Part shown: positions 18,239 through 27,435 of the stretch, in pieces
How positions within the stretch are numbered: the stretch's first letter is position 1
Layout of the letters: each line of letters opens with the position of its first letter
Assembly: GCA_016720705.1 (NCBI GenBank)
Contig: JADKKB010000007.1
Span: 2,232,001-2,296,000 of the forward strand
Direction: 5' to 3'
DNA length: 64,000 nucleotides
Source of the DNA: Chloracidobacterium sp.
GTDB taxonomy: Bacteria > Acidobacteriota > Blastocatellia > Pyrinomonadales > Pyrinomonadaceae
Made by a program: the position numbers and the translations under genes
The notes under the pieces: generated by a model
What the model was told of the DNA's origin: nothing
The model's input: only the letters and a program-made list of their open reading frames with translations
Database searches by the model: none

Positions 18239-19561
18239 CTAAAGCAGACCGCGTTCCTTGACCCGCAGATAACTTTCGAGCAGTTTCGGGACAAGCGTCT
18301 GAGTGGTGACGTCGAGAGCAAGGCCTCCGAGCGTCTCGACCATTCGAAGCGCAGTTGCGCGTTGGTGGATTATCTCCTCGGCGGCGGATTGCGTAAAGAC
18401 ATCCTTTAGATCGTTCGGCGTTCGGCTCACAGTGGCATTGAGGTCGCGGTCGCCAAGTGTCGCCACTAGCGGCAAGTGACGCGGACGCAAAAGTCGGAGC
18501 GATTCGATCAATTCTTTGGAGCTGTCCTTGTCGACGACGTCCGTCAAAATCACGACAAAGGCCCGTTTCTTAAGATTGGACGCAATGTATTGAAATCCAC
18601 GAGCGTACGACGGTTCGATGAGCTCAGGCTCGAGGTTATACAGTGACTCAAGTACACCGTCGATATGCTCAAGGCCCCGTCTGGGCGGCACAAATCGTCG
18701 GACACGGCGTCCGAAGACGATCAGGCCGCAATTGTCGCCGGCACGGTTGCACGCGGACATCAGTGCAAGGCTCGCGTGGACGGCGGTATCAAATTTGGTC
18801 TCGTCGTTGATGCGTCCGGTCATCAAGCGTCCGGCGTCGATCGCGATCATTACAGTCTGGTCACGCTCGATCTGATATTGACGGGTCGTCAATTTTGAAC
18901 GACGGGCGGTCGCGGTCCAGGAAATGTGGCGTAATTCATCGCCACGGACGTAGTCGCGCATTGATTCAAATTCGCGCCCTTCACCGCGTCTTACGGCACG
19001 GCGTTGGATAGCCAGGAACGAGCGTGCTCCGAGCGCTTTGAGTTCCATTTCGCGGGCACGGCGCATATTTGGATATACCTTGACGGACTGCGAAGTCCCG
19101 AGCTCCGCCTGACACCAGACAAGCCCGAGACGCGAGAGATATCTCACGGCCGTACGGCCAAAACTATAGCTCCCGCGTTTGGGCGGCGTGAGGTGATAAT
19201 AAAACTCGACATTGGCCCGGGCGGGCACCTCAAACTCGGCCTCGCGGCTTTCTTTCAGCGTCATCTCGGCCGGATACTCGTCCTTGACCTTTATATAGTA
19301 ACTACGCGAGAAGCCGTTTTCGACAATCAGACTGACCTTGACAGCGTCGCCGATCGCAAACCGCGACGAAAATTCACGGGAGACCGTGAACTCCTCCGGC
19401 AGTTTGCGGCTCAGCAAATAATCGATCACCGCGGCGGCGATCAGCAACGCATCAAATACGAAAACCGCCGTCCGCAACTCGGGCAACTTCCACGAGAGCG
19501 ACAGCGGCACGATGCCGAGTGCCAGCAAAATATATGATCTTCGGGTGAAGACAAATCGCAT
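18239..19561 (-). CDS. DUF58 domain-containing protein
   Basis: 440 residues with two hydrophobic helices at the N-terminus (about 10-50) and then a beta-rich segment. The DUF58 signature is clear: GREFESMRDYVRGDELRHISW, followed by a von Willebrand A-like domain (MIAIDAGRLMT, then FVVILTDVVD). DUF58 proteins usually accompany MoxR ATPases and are thought to help assemble or protect envelope complexes; no moxR is in the window. The start is ATG 19561. Confidence 0.88.
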   Translation of the reverse strand: MRFVFTRRSYILLALGIVPLSLSWKLPELRTAVFVFDALLIAAAVIDYLLSRKLPEEFTVSREFSSRFAIGDAVKVSLIVENGFSRSYYIKVKDEYPAEMTLKESREAEFEVPARANVEFYYHLTPPKRGSYSFGRTAVRYLSRLGLVWCQAELGTSQSVKVYPNMRRAREMELKALGARSFLAIQRRAVRRGEGREFESMRDYVRGDELRHISWTATARRSKLTTRQYQIERDQTVMIAIDAGRLMTGRINDETKFDTAVHASLALMSACNRAGDNCGLIVFGRRVRRFVPPRRGLEHIDGVLESLYNLEPELIEPSYARGFQYIASNLKKRAFVVILTDVVDKDSSKELIESLRLLRPRHLPLVATLGDRDLNATVSRTPNDLKDVFTQSAAEEIIHQRATALRMVETLGGLALDVTTQTLVPKLLESYLRVKERGLL

Positions 19562-19679
19562 ATGGTCACGAGATTATAGCACTCTCGCTGAGTGAGCCGT
19601 GTTTTTGCCGCCGTGCCAAAGCAACTTTTCGGCATTTAGGCGGTTCTAAGCCTACAGAAGTAGTTTTGGAGGAACACAG

Positions 19680-20186
19680 GTGAAGGTTGTCATTTTAGGA
19701 TTGATAATGTTGGTGTCGCAGATCGCCGCGTACGGACAAAGCTCGGGCGGTGTGGATGAGATATTTCTGGCCCGCGACGACGGAAACGGTAAGGCCGGCG
19801 AGGCTGTATCTAGATTCTTCACCACCGACATACCGATCTACTGCGTCGTCCAACTCGCTTCGGATGCATCCGTAACGGTAAAGATGAATTTCGTCGCAGT
19901 GGCGGTTGCGGGCGTAAAGCCTGAAACTAAGGTCGTCACGACCAGCTATACAACTAAACAAGGCCAAAGCCGTGTAAATTTCTCCGGCAAGCCTTATGAC
20001 AAATGGAGTGTGGGCAAGTATAAGGTCGAAATTTACGTGGACGGCAAGTTTGCCAAGGATCTGGTTTTTGACATTCGTCCGGCGTCGGGCACACCTGACG
20101 GGGCCGCATTCTTCCAGTCTAAAACTAAGCCTTTAGCACCTACCGCGCCAAGGCCAAAGCCGGCCGCAAAGCCGAAGCGTAACTAG
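19680..20186 (+). CDS. Small secreted hypothetical protein
   Basis: 168 residues from a GTG at 19680 with a strong GGAGG site eight bases upstream. A signal peptide (1-19, ending IAAYGQ) is followed by a beta-rich domain (IYCVVQLASDASVTVKMNFV, then WSVGKYKVEIYVDGKFAKDL) resembling an immunoglobulin-like sandwich, and a Lys/Pro/Ala-rich basic tail. I do not recognise the family. It converges on the RRM gene and shares its bidirectional terminator. Confidence 0.75.
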   Translation: MKVVILGLIMLVSQIAAYGQSSGGVDEIFLARDDGNGKAGEAVSRFFTTDIPIYCVVQLASDASVTVKMNFVAVAVAGVKPETKVVTTSYTTKQGQSRVNFSGKPYDKWSVGKYKVEIYVDGKFAKDLVFDIRPASGTPDGAAFFQSKTKPLAPTAPRPKPAAKPKRN

Positions 20187-20210
20187 GCGAAGAATTTGGA
20201 TCTTAACAAA

Positions 20211-20244
20211 AAAAGGCTGTCCGGAATCGTTCGGACAGCCTTTT
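20211..20244. terminator. Bidirectional terminator between convergent genes
   Basis: A 13-base-pair stem (20211-20223 with 20232-20244) of the form AAAAGGCTGTCCG / CGGACAGCCTTTT. The A-run on one side and the T-run on the other allow use by both the secreted-protein gene and the RRM gene. Confidence 0.9.
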
Positions 20245-20264
20245 CGTTCGGGTTCAAACCGAAA

Positions 20265-20642
20265 CTACCAACGATTCGAGCCGCCGCCGTAGTTGCCGCC
20301 ACCGCCTCCGCCGCGATTGCCTCCACGGCCACCACCGCCTCCGCCGTAACCACCACGACCGCCGCCACTGCCGCCACTGTAACCGCCGCGATCTTCACGG
20401 GGCTTGGCTTCGTTGACCTTGATCTCACGACCGCTGACTTCTTTGCCATTAAATTCGGCAATAGCCTTTTCGCCTTCTTCCTGCGATGCCATCTCGACAA
20501 AGCCGAAACCACGCGAACGGCCGGTTTCACGGTCTTCAACGACGGTTGCCGATTCTACGGCTCCGACGGTTGCGAACAATTCTTCCAGATCAAAACTCGA
20601 GGTCTGGAACGAGAGGTTACCTACATACAGTTTCATTGACAT
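20265..20642 (-). CDS. RNA-recognition-motif protein with Gly/Arg-rich tail
   Basis: 125 residues. One RRM (about 3-80) shows RNP2 KLYVGNLSF and RNP1 RSRGFGFVEM. The tail (85-125) is almost only Gly with Arg, Tyr and Asn (RGG-like), typical of bacterial Rbp proteins induced by cold or stress in cyanobacteria and other phyla. It would bind RNA in the cytosol and may drive condensate formation. Two starts three codons apart are possible (ATG 20642 and ATG 20636). The 295 bases upstream hold no gene and may include a long leader. Confidence 0.92.
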   Translation of the reverse strand: MSMKLYVGNLSFQTSSFDLEELFATVGAVESATVVEDRETGRSRGFGFVEMASQEEGEKAIAEFNGKEVSGREIKVNEAKPREDRGGYSGGSGGGRGGYGGGGGGRGGNRGGGGGGNYGGGSNRW

Positions 20643-20937
20643 TGTAATATTTACCTTTTCCCTGAAAAGAGAAGCTTTTAAGAAGTGCCGAAATCGGATG
20701 TTGTGCTTCTCGGGGTTACGGTCTGCCCCCGCAAGGATCGCGTCTCGGATGCCCGGTGTCGAGCGACTTCTATATACCTTAAAACAACCAACCCTCGAAC
20801 TATCCTAAACGCCGTCGAACAAGACTTACGCAGTATCGGGGCGCATCACCGTTGATGCGCGAGAGCAGGGCGAACGTTGAATATGATGCACGACGGCGCA
20901 GGCAGTTGCAAGCAACCAAAAGTAAATAATCACGGAA

Positions 20938-21717
20938 TCATTGAGTTAAAGCAAGAATTTCGTCGATTCGCGAGCGTGCCGCGGACTCGCCGAGAGCGAT
21001 AAATTCGTCGAGTTTACCGATCTGGTCGGGCCGGAGATGAGCGATCGCAGGCTCGATGACGAGGTCGGCCTTTGTCGCCTGACTACCGGATGCAGTGCGG
21101 ATCAGAGCGAGGGCCGATCGTACCGTGATCGACAGCACATTACGGGGTTTGTGGCGAAATACACCGCCGCAGGCGATCAGATCGACAGCGATAATGACAT
21201 CGGCGCCCATTTTGCGAATTACGTCGAGCGGTAAGACGGATGTCACGCCGCCGTCGACCAGTATACGACCGGCGGCGTCCTTGATCGGCGAAAATATACC
21301 GGGCACGGTGCAGCTTGCTCGGATTGCTTGAACGAGGTCGCCGTTGCCCTGCAATACGACTTCTTCGCCGGATACCAGATCGTATGCGACGGCGGCAAAT
21401 GGAGTAGGCAGATCTTCGATCCGAGTAAACGGTAATCCGCCGGCTAAAAACTTACCCATCGGTGCGGTCGAGAGCAAGCCGCGAAGCGGAAACGACGGCC
21501 GTAAAGTGTTAAGCCATCGAACCTTGCGGGCCATCGCCTCGATCTCAGCCGCGCTCATCCCCGCTGCGAGTGCACCGCCGACAAATGATCCGGCAGACGT
21601 GCCGGCGATCATATCAAACTTGACACCGTGCTGCTCGAGCACTTTAAGTACGCCGACGTGGGCGAACCCGCGTGCACCGCCGCCTGATAGAGCCAAACCG
21701 ATCTTTTTCTTAGACAT
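20938..21717 (-). CDS. Patatin-like phospholipase family protein (RssA-like)
   Basis: 259 residues from ATG 21717; an open frame to 21876 has no good start and overlaps the divergent subtilase. The catalytic dyad is present: GTSAG (Ser41) and VDGG (Asp155), with the oxyanion Gly loop GGGARG (12-17). These enzymes hydrolyse acyl esters of phospholipids, in the cytosol or at the inner membrane. Substrate and role are unknown. The gene is divergent from the subtilase, 91 bases between starts. Confidence 0.9.
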   Translation of the reverse strand: MSKKKIGLALSGGGARGFAHVGVLKVLEQHGVKFDMIAGTSAGSFVGGALAAGMSAAEIEAMARKVRWLNTLRPSFPLRGLLSTAPMGKFLAGGLPFTRIEDLPTPFAAVAYDLVSGEEVVLQGNGDLVQAIRASCTVPGIFSPIKDAAGRILVDGGVTSVLPLDVIRKMGADVIIAVDLIACGGVFRHKPRNVLSITVRSALALIRTASGSQATKADLVIEPAIAHLRPDQIGKLDEFIALGESAARSRIDEILALTQ

Positions 21718-21808
21718 AAGCTGATATCGCGGGCAGTCACCCGTAGCCGCGGGCTTCAATAGCAAATTGATTTTAACCGCACGTTGTGAAAAACTTGAAA
21801 TCGTCACG

Positions 21809-23182
21809 ATGTCCCTACAAGGTTCCGCACAACTTTCTGCTCCCGGCACGGTCGCTGATTTTGCCGCAGGCGACAACGCCTGTCCGGTCTGCTCGCGTGA
21901 TGACCGCGGCGATTTTATCCCGCTCGACGCGCTTGAGGGCGACGTTGCGCGTCTGATCCGTGCAAATGCCCCGGATACTGCTGATTTCGCGTCGGTCTGC
22001 TCGCGGTGCGTGCGAATATTTGAACGGGCAAAAGAAAATCTGATCGCTGATGCGGCGATGCAGAAAGACGGTTCGCACGTGCTCTCGACGCCGTTGCGGC
22101 TTGATGCGGACGAACGCTACACCGGGCGAGGCGTGACTATCGCGTTCCTTGATTCCGGATTTTATCCGCACGTCGATCTGACGACGCCGCGAAATCGTAT
22201 CGTCGCCTATCGCAATATGCTCGACGACGACGGTGATCTGTCATCGTTATTTGATCCGGATGTGGCAAGTTGGCACGGGATGATGACATCGGTCGTAGCG
22301 GCGGGCAATGGCTCGCTCTCGAACGGATTCTACCGCGGCATCGCATCAGACGCTGACGTTGTGCTCGTCAAACTTGCCCGTACGGGCCGCATCACCGATG
22401 ACAACATCCGCGAGGGCCTCGAATGGGTGCTCGAAAACCGCGAAAAGCACGGGATCAGGATCGTAAACATCTCAGCCGGCGGCGACGAAGAGGCGAGTTA
22501 CCTGAGCGATCCGCTGTCGCAGACGGTCGAGGCGTGCTCAGCGGCGGGTATCACGGTAGTGTGCGCGGTCGGTAATGCGGGACATCTGCCGGATCATCCG
22601 GTCGTGCCGCCGGCGAGTGCCCCGTCCTGTATAGCTGTGGGCGGGCTCGACGATAATAACTCGATCAACAGAGCACGCCGCGGTATGTACCGTTCGTCAT
22701 ACGGCCCGACTATCGACGGCCTCCAAAAGCCCGAGGTCATCGCGTCATCGATCTGGGTGCCGGCCCCGATCCTGCCCAATACTCCGACTGCACAACAAGC
22801 TAGCCTGCTGTCGATGCTCGATAAGGCAAAGGACGAAAACCTACACGAACTGATCGACGACAATCCCGGCATTGACCCCGAGATCGACGCCGTCGCTGAC
22901 CGCGAGATCCATAGTATTCGCCAGTTGATCACGCTCAAGATACGCCGCGAAAACGTCATCACTGAGCATTATAAATACGTGGACGGCACCTCATTTGCGG
23001 CTCCGATCGTCTCGTCGGTCATCGCCCAGATGGTCGAAGCCAACCCGCGTTTGACACCGTCGGCCGTCAAACGCATCCTGATCTCGACTGCCGAACGCTT
23101 GCCCCAATTCGAAACCGACCGCCAAGGCTGGGGCGTCATCGATGCCCGCCGTGCGGTCGACAGTGCTGCGTCGTCTAAGTAG
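21809..23182 (+). CDS. Subtilisin-like S8 serine peptidase with N-terminal CxxC/CxxC module, no signal peptide
   Basis: 457 residues from ATG 21809. The catalytic residues are Asp115 (AFLDSGF), His156 (SWHGMMTS), oxyanion Asn256 (AVGNAGH) and Ser395 (DGTSFAAPIV). No signal peptide or pro-domain is seen. Instead the first 75 residues carry Cys25-x2-Cys28 (ACPVCSRDD) and Cys64-x2-Cys67 (VCSRC), a likely zinc ribbon. Between the Asn and Ser regions is an extra, highly charged stretch of about 70 residues (about 316-386), which may be a lid or partner-binding loop. An intracellular regulatory or quality-control protease is likely; the target is unknown. Confidence 0.88.
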   Translation: MSLQGSAQLSAPGTVADFAAGDNACPVCSRDDRGDFIPLDALEGDVARLIRANAPDTADFASVCSRCVRIFERAKENLIADAAMQKDGSHVLSTPLRLDADERYTGRGVTIAFLDSGFYPHVDLTTPRNRIVAYRNMLDDDGDLSSLFDPDVASWHGMMTSVVAAGNGSLSNGFYRGIASDADVVLVKLARTGRITDDNIREGLEWVLENREKHGIRIVNISAGGDEEASYLSDPLSQTVEACSAAGITVVCAVGNAGHLPDHPVVPPASAPSCIAVGGLDDNNSINRARRGMYRSSYGPTIDGLQKPEVIASSIWVPAPILPNTPTAQQASLLSMLDKAKDENLHELIDDNPGIDPEIDAVADREIHSIRQLITLKIRRENVITEHYKYVDGTSFAAPIVSSVIAQMVEANPRLTPSAVKRILISTAERLPQFETDRQGWGVIDARRAVDSAASSK

Positions 23183-23637
23183 ATCGGACTCGCCCGAACC
23201 GTCGTTCTGAGTGGTTGATCGGGCTCATTTTTCTGTAAAAATCGCTCAGATCGGTGTCAAAAATCATCAAAAAAGCCGCGTTTTTTGGACCAAACCGCTT
23301 CATTATTGACATTTCAGGCTCATTTTGACCGATTTTACCCCCTAAAATCGCCATAAACTGCCCCAAAACGGCTCTTTTTGGCATCAAAGTGGCCCATTTG
23401 GACCGCATTTGTGGACCACTTTTCGGCTCTAAATCATTGCAAACACAGGCTTCCTGCCCAAGTGGGCTGCCCCAAATTGGTCCGCAATGCGTGAATCTTA
23501 TTTCGATACCGCCCGACTTCTTCACCAACGCCGCCTGCAACCAATAAACAATGAGTGCCGGGACCTGCGAAACCAACCACACATAATGGCGAACTAGTAA
23601 GCATAAAGGTAATGCGAGCTTAGTTAATTAATAATGA
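23183..23637. other. Gene-poor stretch after the subtilase
   Basis: 455 bases. A weak inverted repeat (GCCCGA at 23192-23197 with TCGGGC at 23219-23224, then TCATTTTT) could terminate the subtilase transcript. A 135-codon GTG-initiated frame on the minus strand (23175-23582) shows no recognisable domain. The plus strand is peppered with short TTTTGG/CCAAAA-like words between 23260 and 23430. I see no supported gene; the region must carry the promoter of the next plus-strand gene. Confidence 0.4.
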
Positions 23638-26361
23638 ATGAGGAAAAACACCTTTAAGAATGGGTTTACTTATAATAGACTTAAAAAAATCGGCGTTGTT
23701 CTTGGAAATAATCTACAGACAGATCGAATCGGTAATTCTCGTATGATGAGCTTTTTGCATTACTTCCGCACGACTTGCGGAGTCCCCAAAACAACTATCA
23801 GGAGACGACATCCATTATCGCTGGTCTTGATCTACTCGCTACTCATTGTTCTGCTCTTTCTTGTCGAAACCAATAATTGTTCTGCGGCGACTTTTGTGGT
23901 GACCAAAACCGCAGATACAAATGACGGACTGTGCGATGCAGACTGTAGCCTCCGCGAGGCAATTGTAGCTGCGAATTCCGTGTCCTCGGACGACTTCGTC
24001 AATTTTGACCCGATGTTTTTCAATTCGGCGCATATGATCACGCTCAGCGGCAGCGAACTTATCATCGGTGCCGGAACCAATCTAACGATCAACGGACCCG
24101 GACCTAGTCTGCTGACAATCAACGCAAATAACCAGAGCCGCGTCATTTTCGTGGACCTTAATGCGACGGCAAGTATTAATGGACTGAAAATCTTCAATGG
24201 TAACGGCATCGGGTCATTCGAACATCACGGAGGCGGTATTCGAGCTTTCAATTTTACCAATGTTTCGCTGAACAATCTTGATATAACCGGCAACAGGACG
24301 CCGGGGCAGGGCGGAGGTATTTTTGTCGCAAATTCAACTATGACTGTTACAAATTGTACGGTTTCGAATAACGATGCGGGTTCGTCCGCCAGCGGGATCT
24401 TTGTATATGAGTCCACGGTTACGATCACGGGCTCAACCATTAAGGCAAATTTAGTCGGCGGCATTCAAACCAATGGCGGTAATGTAACTTTGCAGTCTTC
24501 GACCGTCATCGGCAACAACTTCGGAGGAAATGGCGGTGGCGTTGCTAATGGCGGCGGCACTTTTACCATTAACGATTCTATCATCAGCGGGAATCGAGCC
24601 CTGCAAGGCGGCGGCGGAATTTCGGGAACCAATGGGTCAATTACTATCACAAATTCGAGCATCGTAAATAACACCTCGATATACGGCGGTGGAGGCGGAA
24701 TCCAAAGCAACGGCAGGCTTACTGTTACAGGTTCCACGATTGCTTACAACACGGATAATTCTCCAAACTTCGGTGGCGGTGGGATCTTTAATCGGGCCCA
24801 AACCACAACGCTTAACATTAGCAACTCATTGATCAAAGGAAATACGACCACAGGTGACGGCGGCGGAATTTACAATGACGGCACCGGACAAAACGAAAAC
24901 TACTCGCTGCTGGTAAATAGTTCCCTGATAATGGAAAACTCCGCAACCGGTAAAGGCGGCGGAGTGTGGGTCGACACCGATCTCCTGTTTTATAACGTGA
25001 CGATCACCGGCAATATTTCGATGTCGAACGGCGGCGGAATTTTCAACAGCGGGCTCTATACGCTTATCACGAATGTCACGATCGCCAACAATCAGGCGGC
25101 TAACGGAGGCGGCGTCCAAAACGAGAATTTCCTCTATACGCGAAACTCGCTTGTCGCCAATAATGTCGCAACGGGTGGAACTTCTCGCGATTGGTCGGGC
25201 TTCGTGGATTCGTTCGGGTATAACTTGATCAAGGATGTCTCCGGAGCTACGATCGCCGGCACGATACAAACCGGAAATATTTTCGGGATGGATCCGCTAC
25301 TCGGTCCACTAAGAAACAATGGCGGACCCACGATGACTCTTGCCTTACGTCCCGGAAGTCCGGCAATCGACAAAGGAGCTTTTGTTAATCCTGCGCCGTT
25401 GTTAAATGATCAGAGGGGTTTTCTGCGTCCTGTCGATTTCGATCTTGTTCCGAATGCGGTTGACGGGAACGGCTCGGACATTGGTGCTTTTGAAAGGCAA
25501 ATTGATGATGTTAGTTTCAATTTTACACCATTCGATTTTGACGGTGATTCTAAGACCGACGTGTCCATCTTCCGCCCTGCACCCGGAGAGTGGTGGGTGA
25601 GCAGGAGTTCGGATGGAGGGAATTTTACGGTGCAATTTGGGGCATCGAGGGATTTGATCGTGCCGACGGATTATACGGGAGACGGGAAGACGGATGTGGC
25701 GTTTTGGCGGCCTTCGACTGGACAGTGGTTTGTGCTGAGGTCGGAAGATTTTTCATTTTATGCGTTTCCGTTTGGGACGACGGGCGATGTTCCTGTTCCG
25801 GCGGATTATGATGGGGATGGGAAATCTGACGCGGCTGTATTTAGGGAGAGTTCGTTGACTTGGTTTATTAGTAAATCGTCAGGTGGGACGGACATTGTTG
25901 GGTTTGGGGCGGCGGGTGATAAGCCTGTGAATGCGGATTACGATGGCGACGGGAAATCGGACATTGCGGTCTTCCGGCCGAGTGGAGCGAACGGAGCGGA
26001 GTGGTGGATACGCCGCAGTTCGGATGCGAGTGTGTTCGCGGTGCAATTTGGAAACTCGACGGACAGGGCAGTTCCGAGCGATTTTACCGGCGACGGCAAA
26101 GCTGATGTTGCGTTCTGGCGGCCTTCGACGGGCTTCTGGAATGTGCTGAGAAGTGAAGACTTCTCGTACTATGCATTCCCATTCGGCTCCAACGGCGACA
26201 CTCCGGTTCCGGGCGACTACGACGGCGACGGCAGAACGGACGCGGGAGTTTTCCGTCAGCCGGGAGCACAGTGGTTCGTCAACAAATCGACCGGCGGCAC
26301 GCTGATACAATCGTTCGGCACCGATGGCGACGTGTCGATACCAAGTGCGTATGTGCATTGA
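23638..26361 (+). CDS. Secreted CSLREA/parallel beta-helix protein with C-terminal FG-GAP (VCBS-like) repeat cassette
   Basis: 907 residues. The start is uncertain: ATG 23638, or ATG 23743/23746. A hydrophobic export segment (about 60-82) is followed by CSLREAIVAANS at about residue 103, the CSLREA motif. Residues 130-590 hold many short Gly/Asn-rich coils (GGGIF, SNNGG-like) typical of a right-handed beta-helix. The last 280 residues are six blades with DxDGDGxxD calcium-type loops ending IPSAYVH. It is presumably displayed outside the cell, perhaps binding glycans or matrix. The cassette is shared with the proteins at 33949, 42057 and 48976. Confidence 0.85.
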   Translation: MRKNTFKNGFTYNRLKKIGVVLGNNLQTDRIGNSRMMSFLHYFRTTCGVPKTTIRRRHPLSLVLIYSLLIVLLFLVETNNCSAATFVVTKTADTNDGLCDADCSLREAIVAANSVSSDDFVNFDPMFFNSAHMITLSGSELIIGAGTNLTINGPGPSLLTINANNQSRVIFVDLNATASINGLKIFNGNGIGSFEHHGGGIRAFNFTNVSLNNLDITGNRTPGQGGGIFVANSTMTVTNCTVSNNDAGSSASGIFVYESTVTITGSTIKANLVGGIQTNGGNVTLQSSTVIGNNFGGNGGGVANGGGTFTINDSIISGNRALQGGGGISGTNGSITITNSSIVNNTSIYGGGGGIQSNGRLTVTGSTIAYNTDNSPNFGGGGIFNRAQTTTLNISNSLIKGNTTTGDGGGIYNDGTGQNENYSLLVNSSLIMENSATGKGGGVWVDTDLLFYNVTITGNISMSNGGGIFNSGLYTLITNVTIANNQAANGGGVQNENFLYTRNSLVANNVATGGTSRDWSGFVDSFGYNLIKDVSGATIAGTIQTGNIFGMDPLLGPLRNNGGPTMTLALRPGSPAIDKGAFVNPAPLLNDQRGFLRPVDFDLVPNAVDGNGSDIGAFERQIDDVSFNFTPFDFDGDSKTDVSIFRPAPGEWWVSRSSDGGNFTVQFGASRDLIVPTDYTGDGKTDVAFWRPSTGQWFVLRSEDFSFYAFPFGTTGDVPVPADYDGDGKSDAAVFRESSLTWFISKSSGGTDIVGFGAAGDKPVNADYDGDGKSDIAVFRPSGANGAEWWIRRSSDASVFAVQFGNSTDRAVPSDFTGDGKADVAFWRPSTGFWNVLRSEDFSYYAFPFGSNGDTPVPGDYDGDGRTDAGVFRQPGAQWFVNKSTGGTLIQSFGTDGDVSIPSAYVH

Positions 26362-26392
26362 GGCAAGCGTTAACAGTTTTGTGATTTCTTGC

Positions 26393-26424
26393 AAAAAGAG
26401 CCGCCCGTACTTACGAGCGGCTCT
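26393..26424 (-). terminator. Minus-strand terminator below the zinc-ribbon protein gene
   Basis: An eight-base-pair stem AGAGCCGC / GCGGCTCT (26397-26404 with 26417-26424), followed on the minus strand by five T residues. The plus strand lacks a T run, so it serves the gene ending at 26455. Confidence 0.8.
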
Positions 26425-26454
26425 CAGTTCCGAATAAATTTCCGTGTCAATCAG

Positions 26455-27270
26455 TTAATTCCCCGGTGTGCGTACCGGCTTTGGCGTCGGTCGCGGTCCC
26501 TGGCGAGGCGTTGCCGCCGGGGTCGGGGTCGGCGGACGGACGTTGAACGTATTTGCAGGGCGATTGGCGCTCGGCGTACGGGTCGGTGTCGGATCCGGGG
26601 TGTCGTCCGGCGTGGCGGTCGGACTGGGTTTCGGCGTCGGTGATGGCGTCGGGGTCGGCGTCTTCACGTTGGCGTTAGTGTTGAAATTCGAATTGAGGTT
26701 GCTCGGCGAGTTGAAGTTCGCGTTCATATTGAAGTTGAAATTCGTGTCTATGGCCGGCATCGAATTTACGTTCGAATTGAGATTGCCGTTAAAGCTACCG
26801 AGATTGGTATTGATATTGCCATTTGCGGGCGGTTCCTTTTGCAAAAGCCAAAATAGCCCGGCACCTACACCGAGCAGCGTGAGCGTCCCGATGATGGTCA
26901 AGACTACGACCTTGAGTGTGTTCGGCTTTTCGGCCGGCGGCGGATAATATGCCTGAGCGACGCGTGAGCGCACGTCTTGCGGCGTCGGAGCGGGCGTGGT
27001 CGGAATGACGATACGCTCTGACGGCGGGGTCGGCGGCGGCAGTTCGGCATTGAGATCGTCGATCGACGGCGGTGGGGCCGGCACGTCTTTGCGGCGAATG
27101 ACCGTGACCTCGCCGATGTCGTCGTCTTCAAACCCGGGAACGTCGAACTCCTCGCTTGGCATCTCGACAAAGCTCGGTTCCTTTTGATCGATCAGCGGCG
27201 AACCGTCCTTGGTGCAAAAACGGATGATATCTTCGTCAAAAGTGGTGTCGCAGATCGGGCAAATTTTCAT
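26455..27270 (-). CDS. Zinc-ribbon membrane protein with Asn-rich and Pro/Thr-rich C-terminal tail
   Basis: 271 residues. The N-terminus is a short zinc-ribbon (Cys4, Cys7, Cys19, with an FCTKDGSPL signature), a module often fused to Ser/Thr kinases in Acidobacteria. An acidic and Pro-rich linker follows, then one transmembrane helix (about 120-143). The outer part is low complexity: about 60 residues rich in Asn and Phe/Asn dipeptides (149-208) and about 60 of Pro-Thr repeats (209-271). The tail may span the peptidoglycan or be glycosylated. No enzyme domain is visible. Topology is cytosolic ribbon, external tail. Confidence 0.8.
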   Translation of the reverse strand: MKICPICDTTFDEDIIRFCTKDGSPLIDQKEPSFVEMPSEEFDVPGFEDDDIGEVTVIRRKDVPAPPPSIDDLNAELPPPTPPSERIVIPTTPAPTPQDVRSRVAQAYYPPPAEKPNTLKVVVLTIIGTLTLLGVGAGLFWLLQKEPPANGNINTNLGSFNGNLNSNVNSMPAIDTNFNFNMNANFNSPSNLNSNFNTNANVKTPTPTPSPTPKPSPTATPDDTPDPTPTRTPSANRPANTFNVRPPTPTPAATPRQGPRPTPKPVRTPGN

Positions 27271-27435
27271 AGTGAGTCACACTTAGCGCGAGGCGTCGGC
27301 TGATAATGTGCAATATTACCACGAATCGTCTTTTGGAAAATAACGTGCAGTGCTCGATCGAACAATAAATTTGTCGGCAGAGTTGGGTTCGCGGGACACG
27401 GGGCGTCAAGATCGTGGGTAATCCACCAACGAGGT

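Noticed and set aside
23175..23582. 135-codon minus-strand frame with a GTG start
   Set aside because: No domain, no ribosome site, and it overlaps the subtilase stop; kept only as a note in the gene-poor region.
26468..26947. 159-codon Gly/Val-rich frame on the plus strand
   Set aside because: It is the complement of the Pro-Thr and Asn-rich tail of the minus-strand zinc-ribbon gene, so its repetitive look is an artefact.
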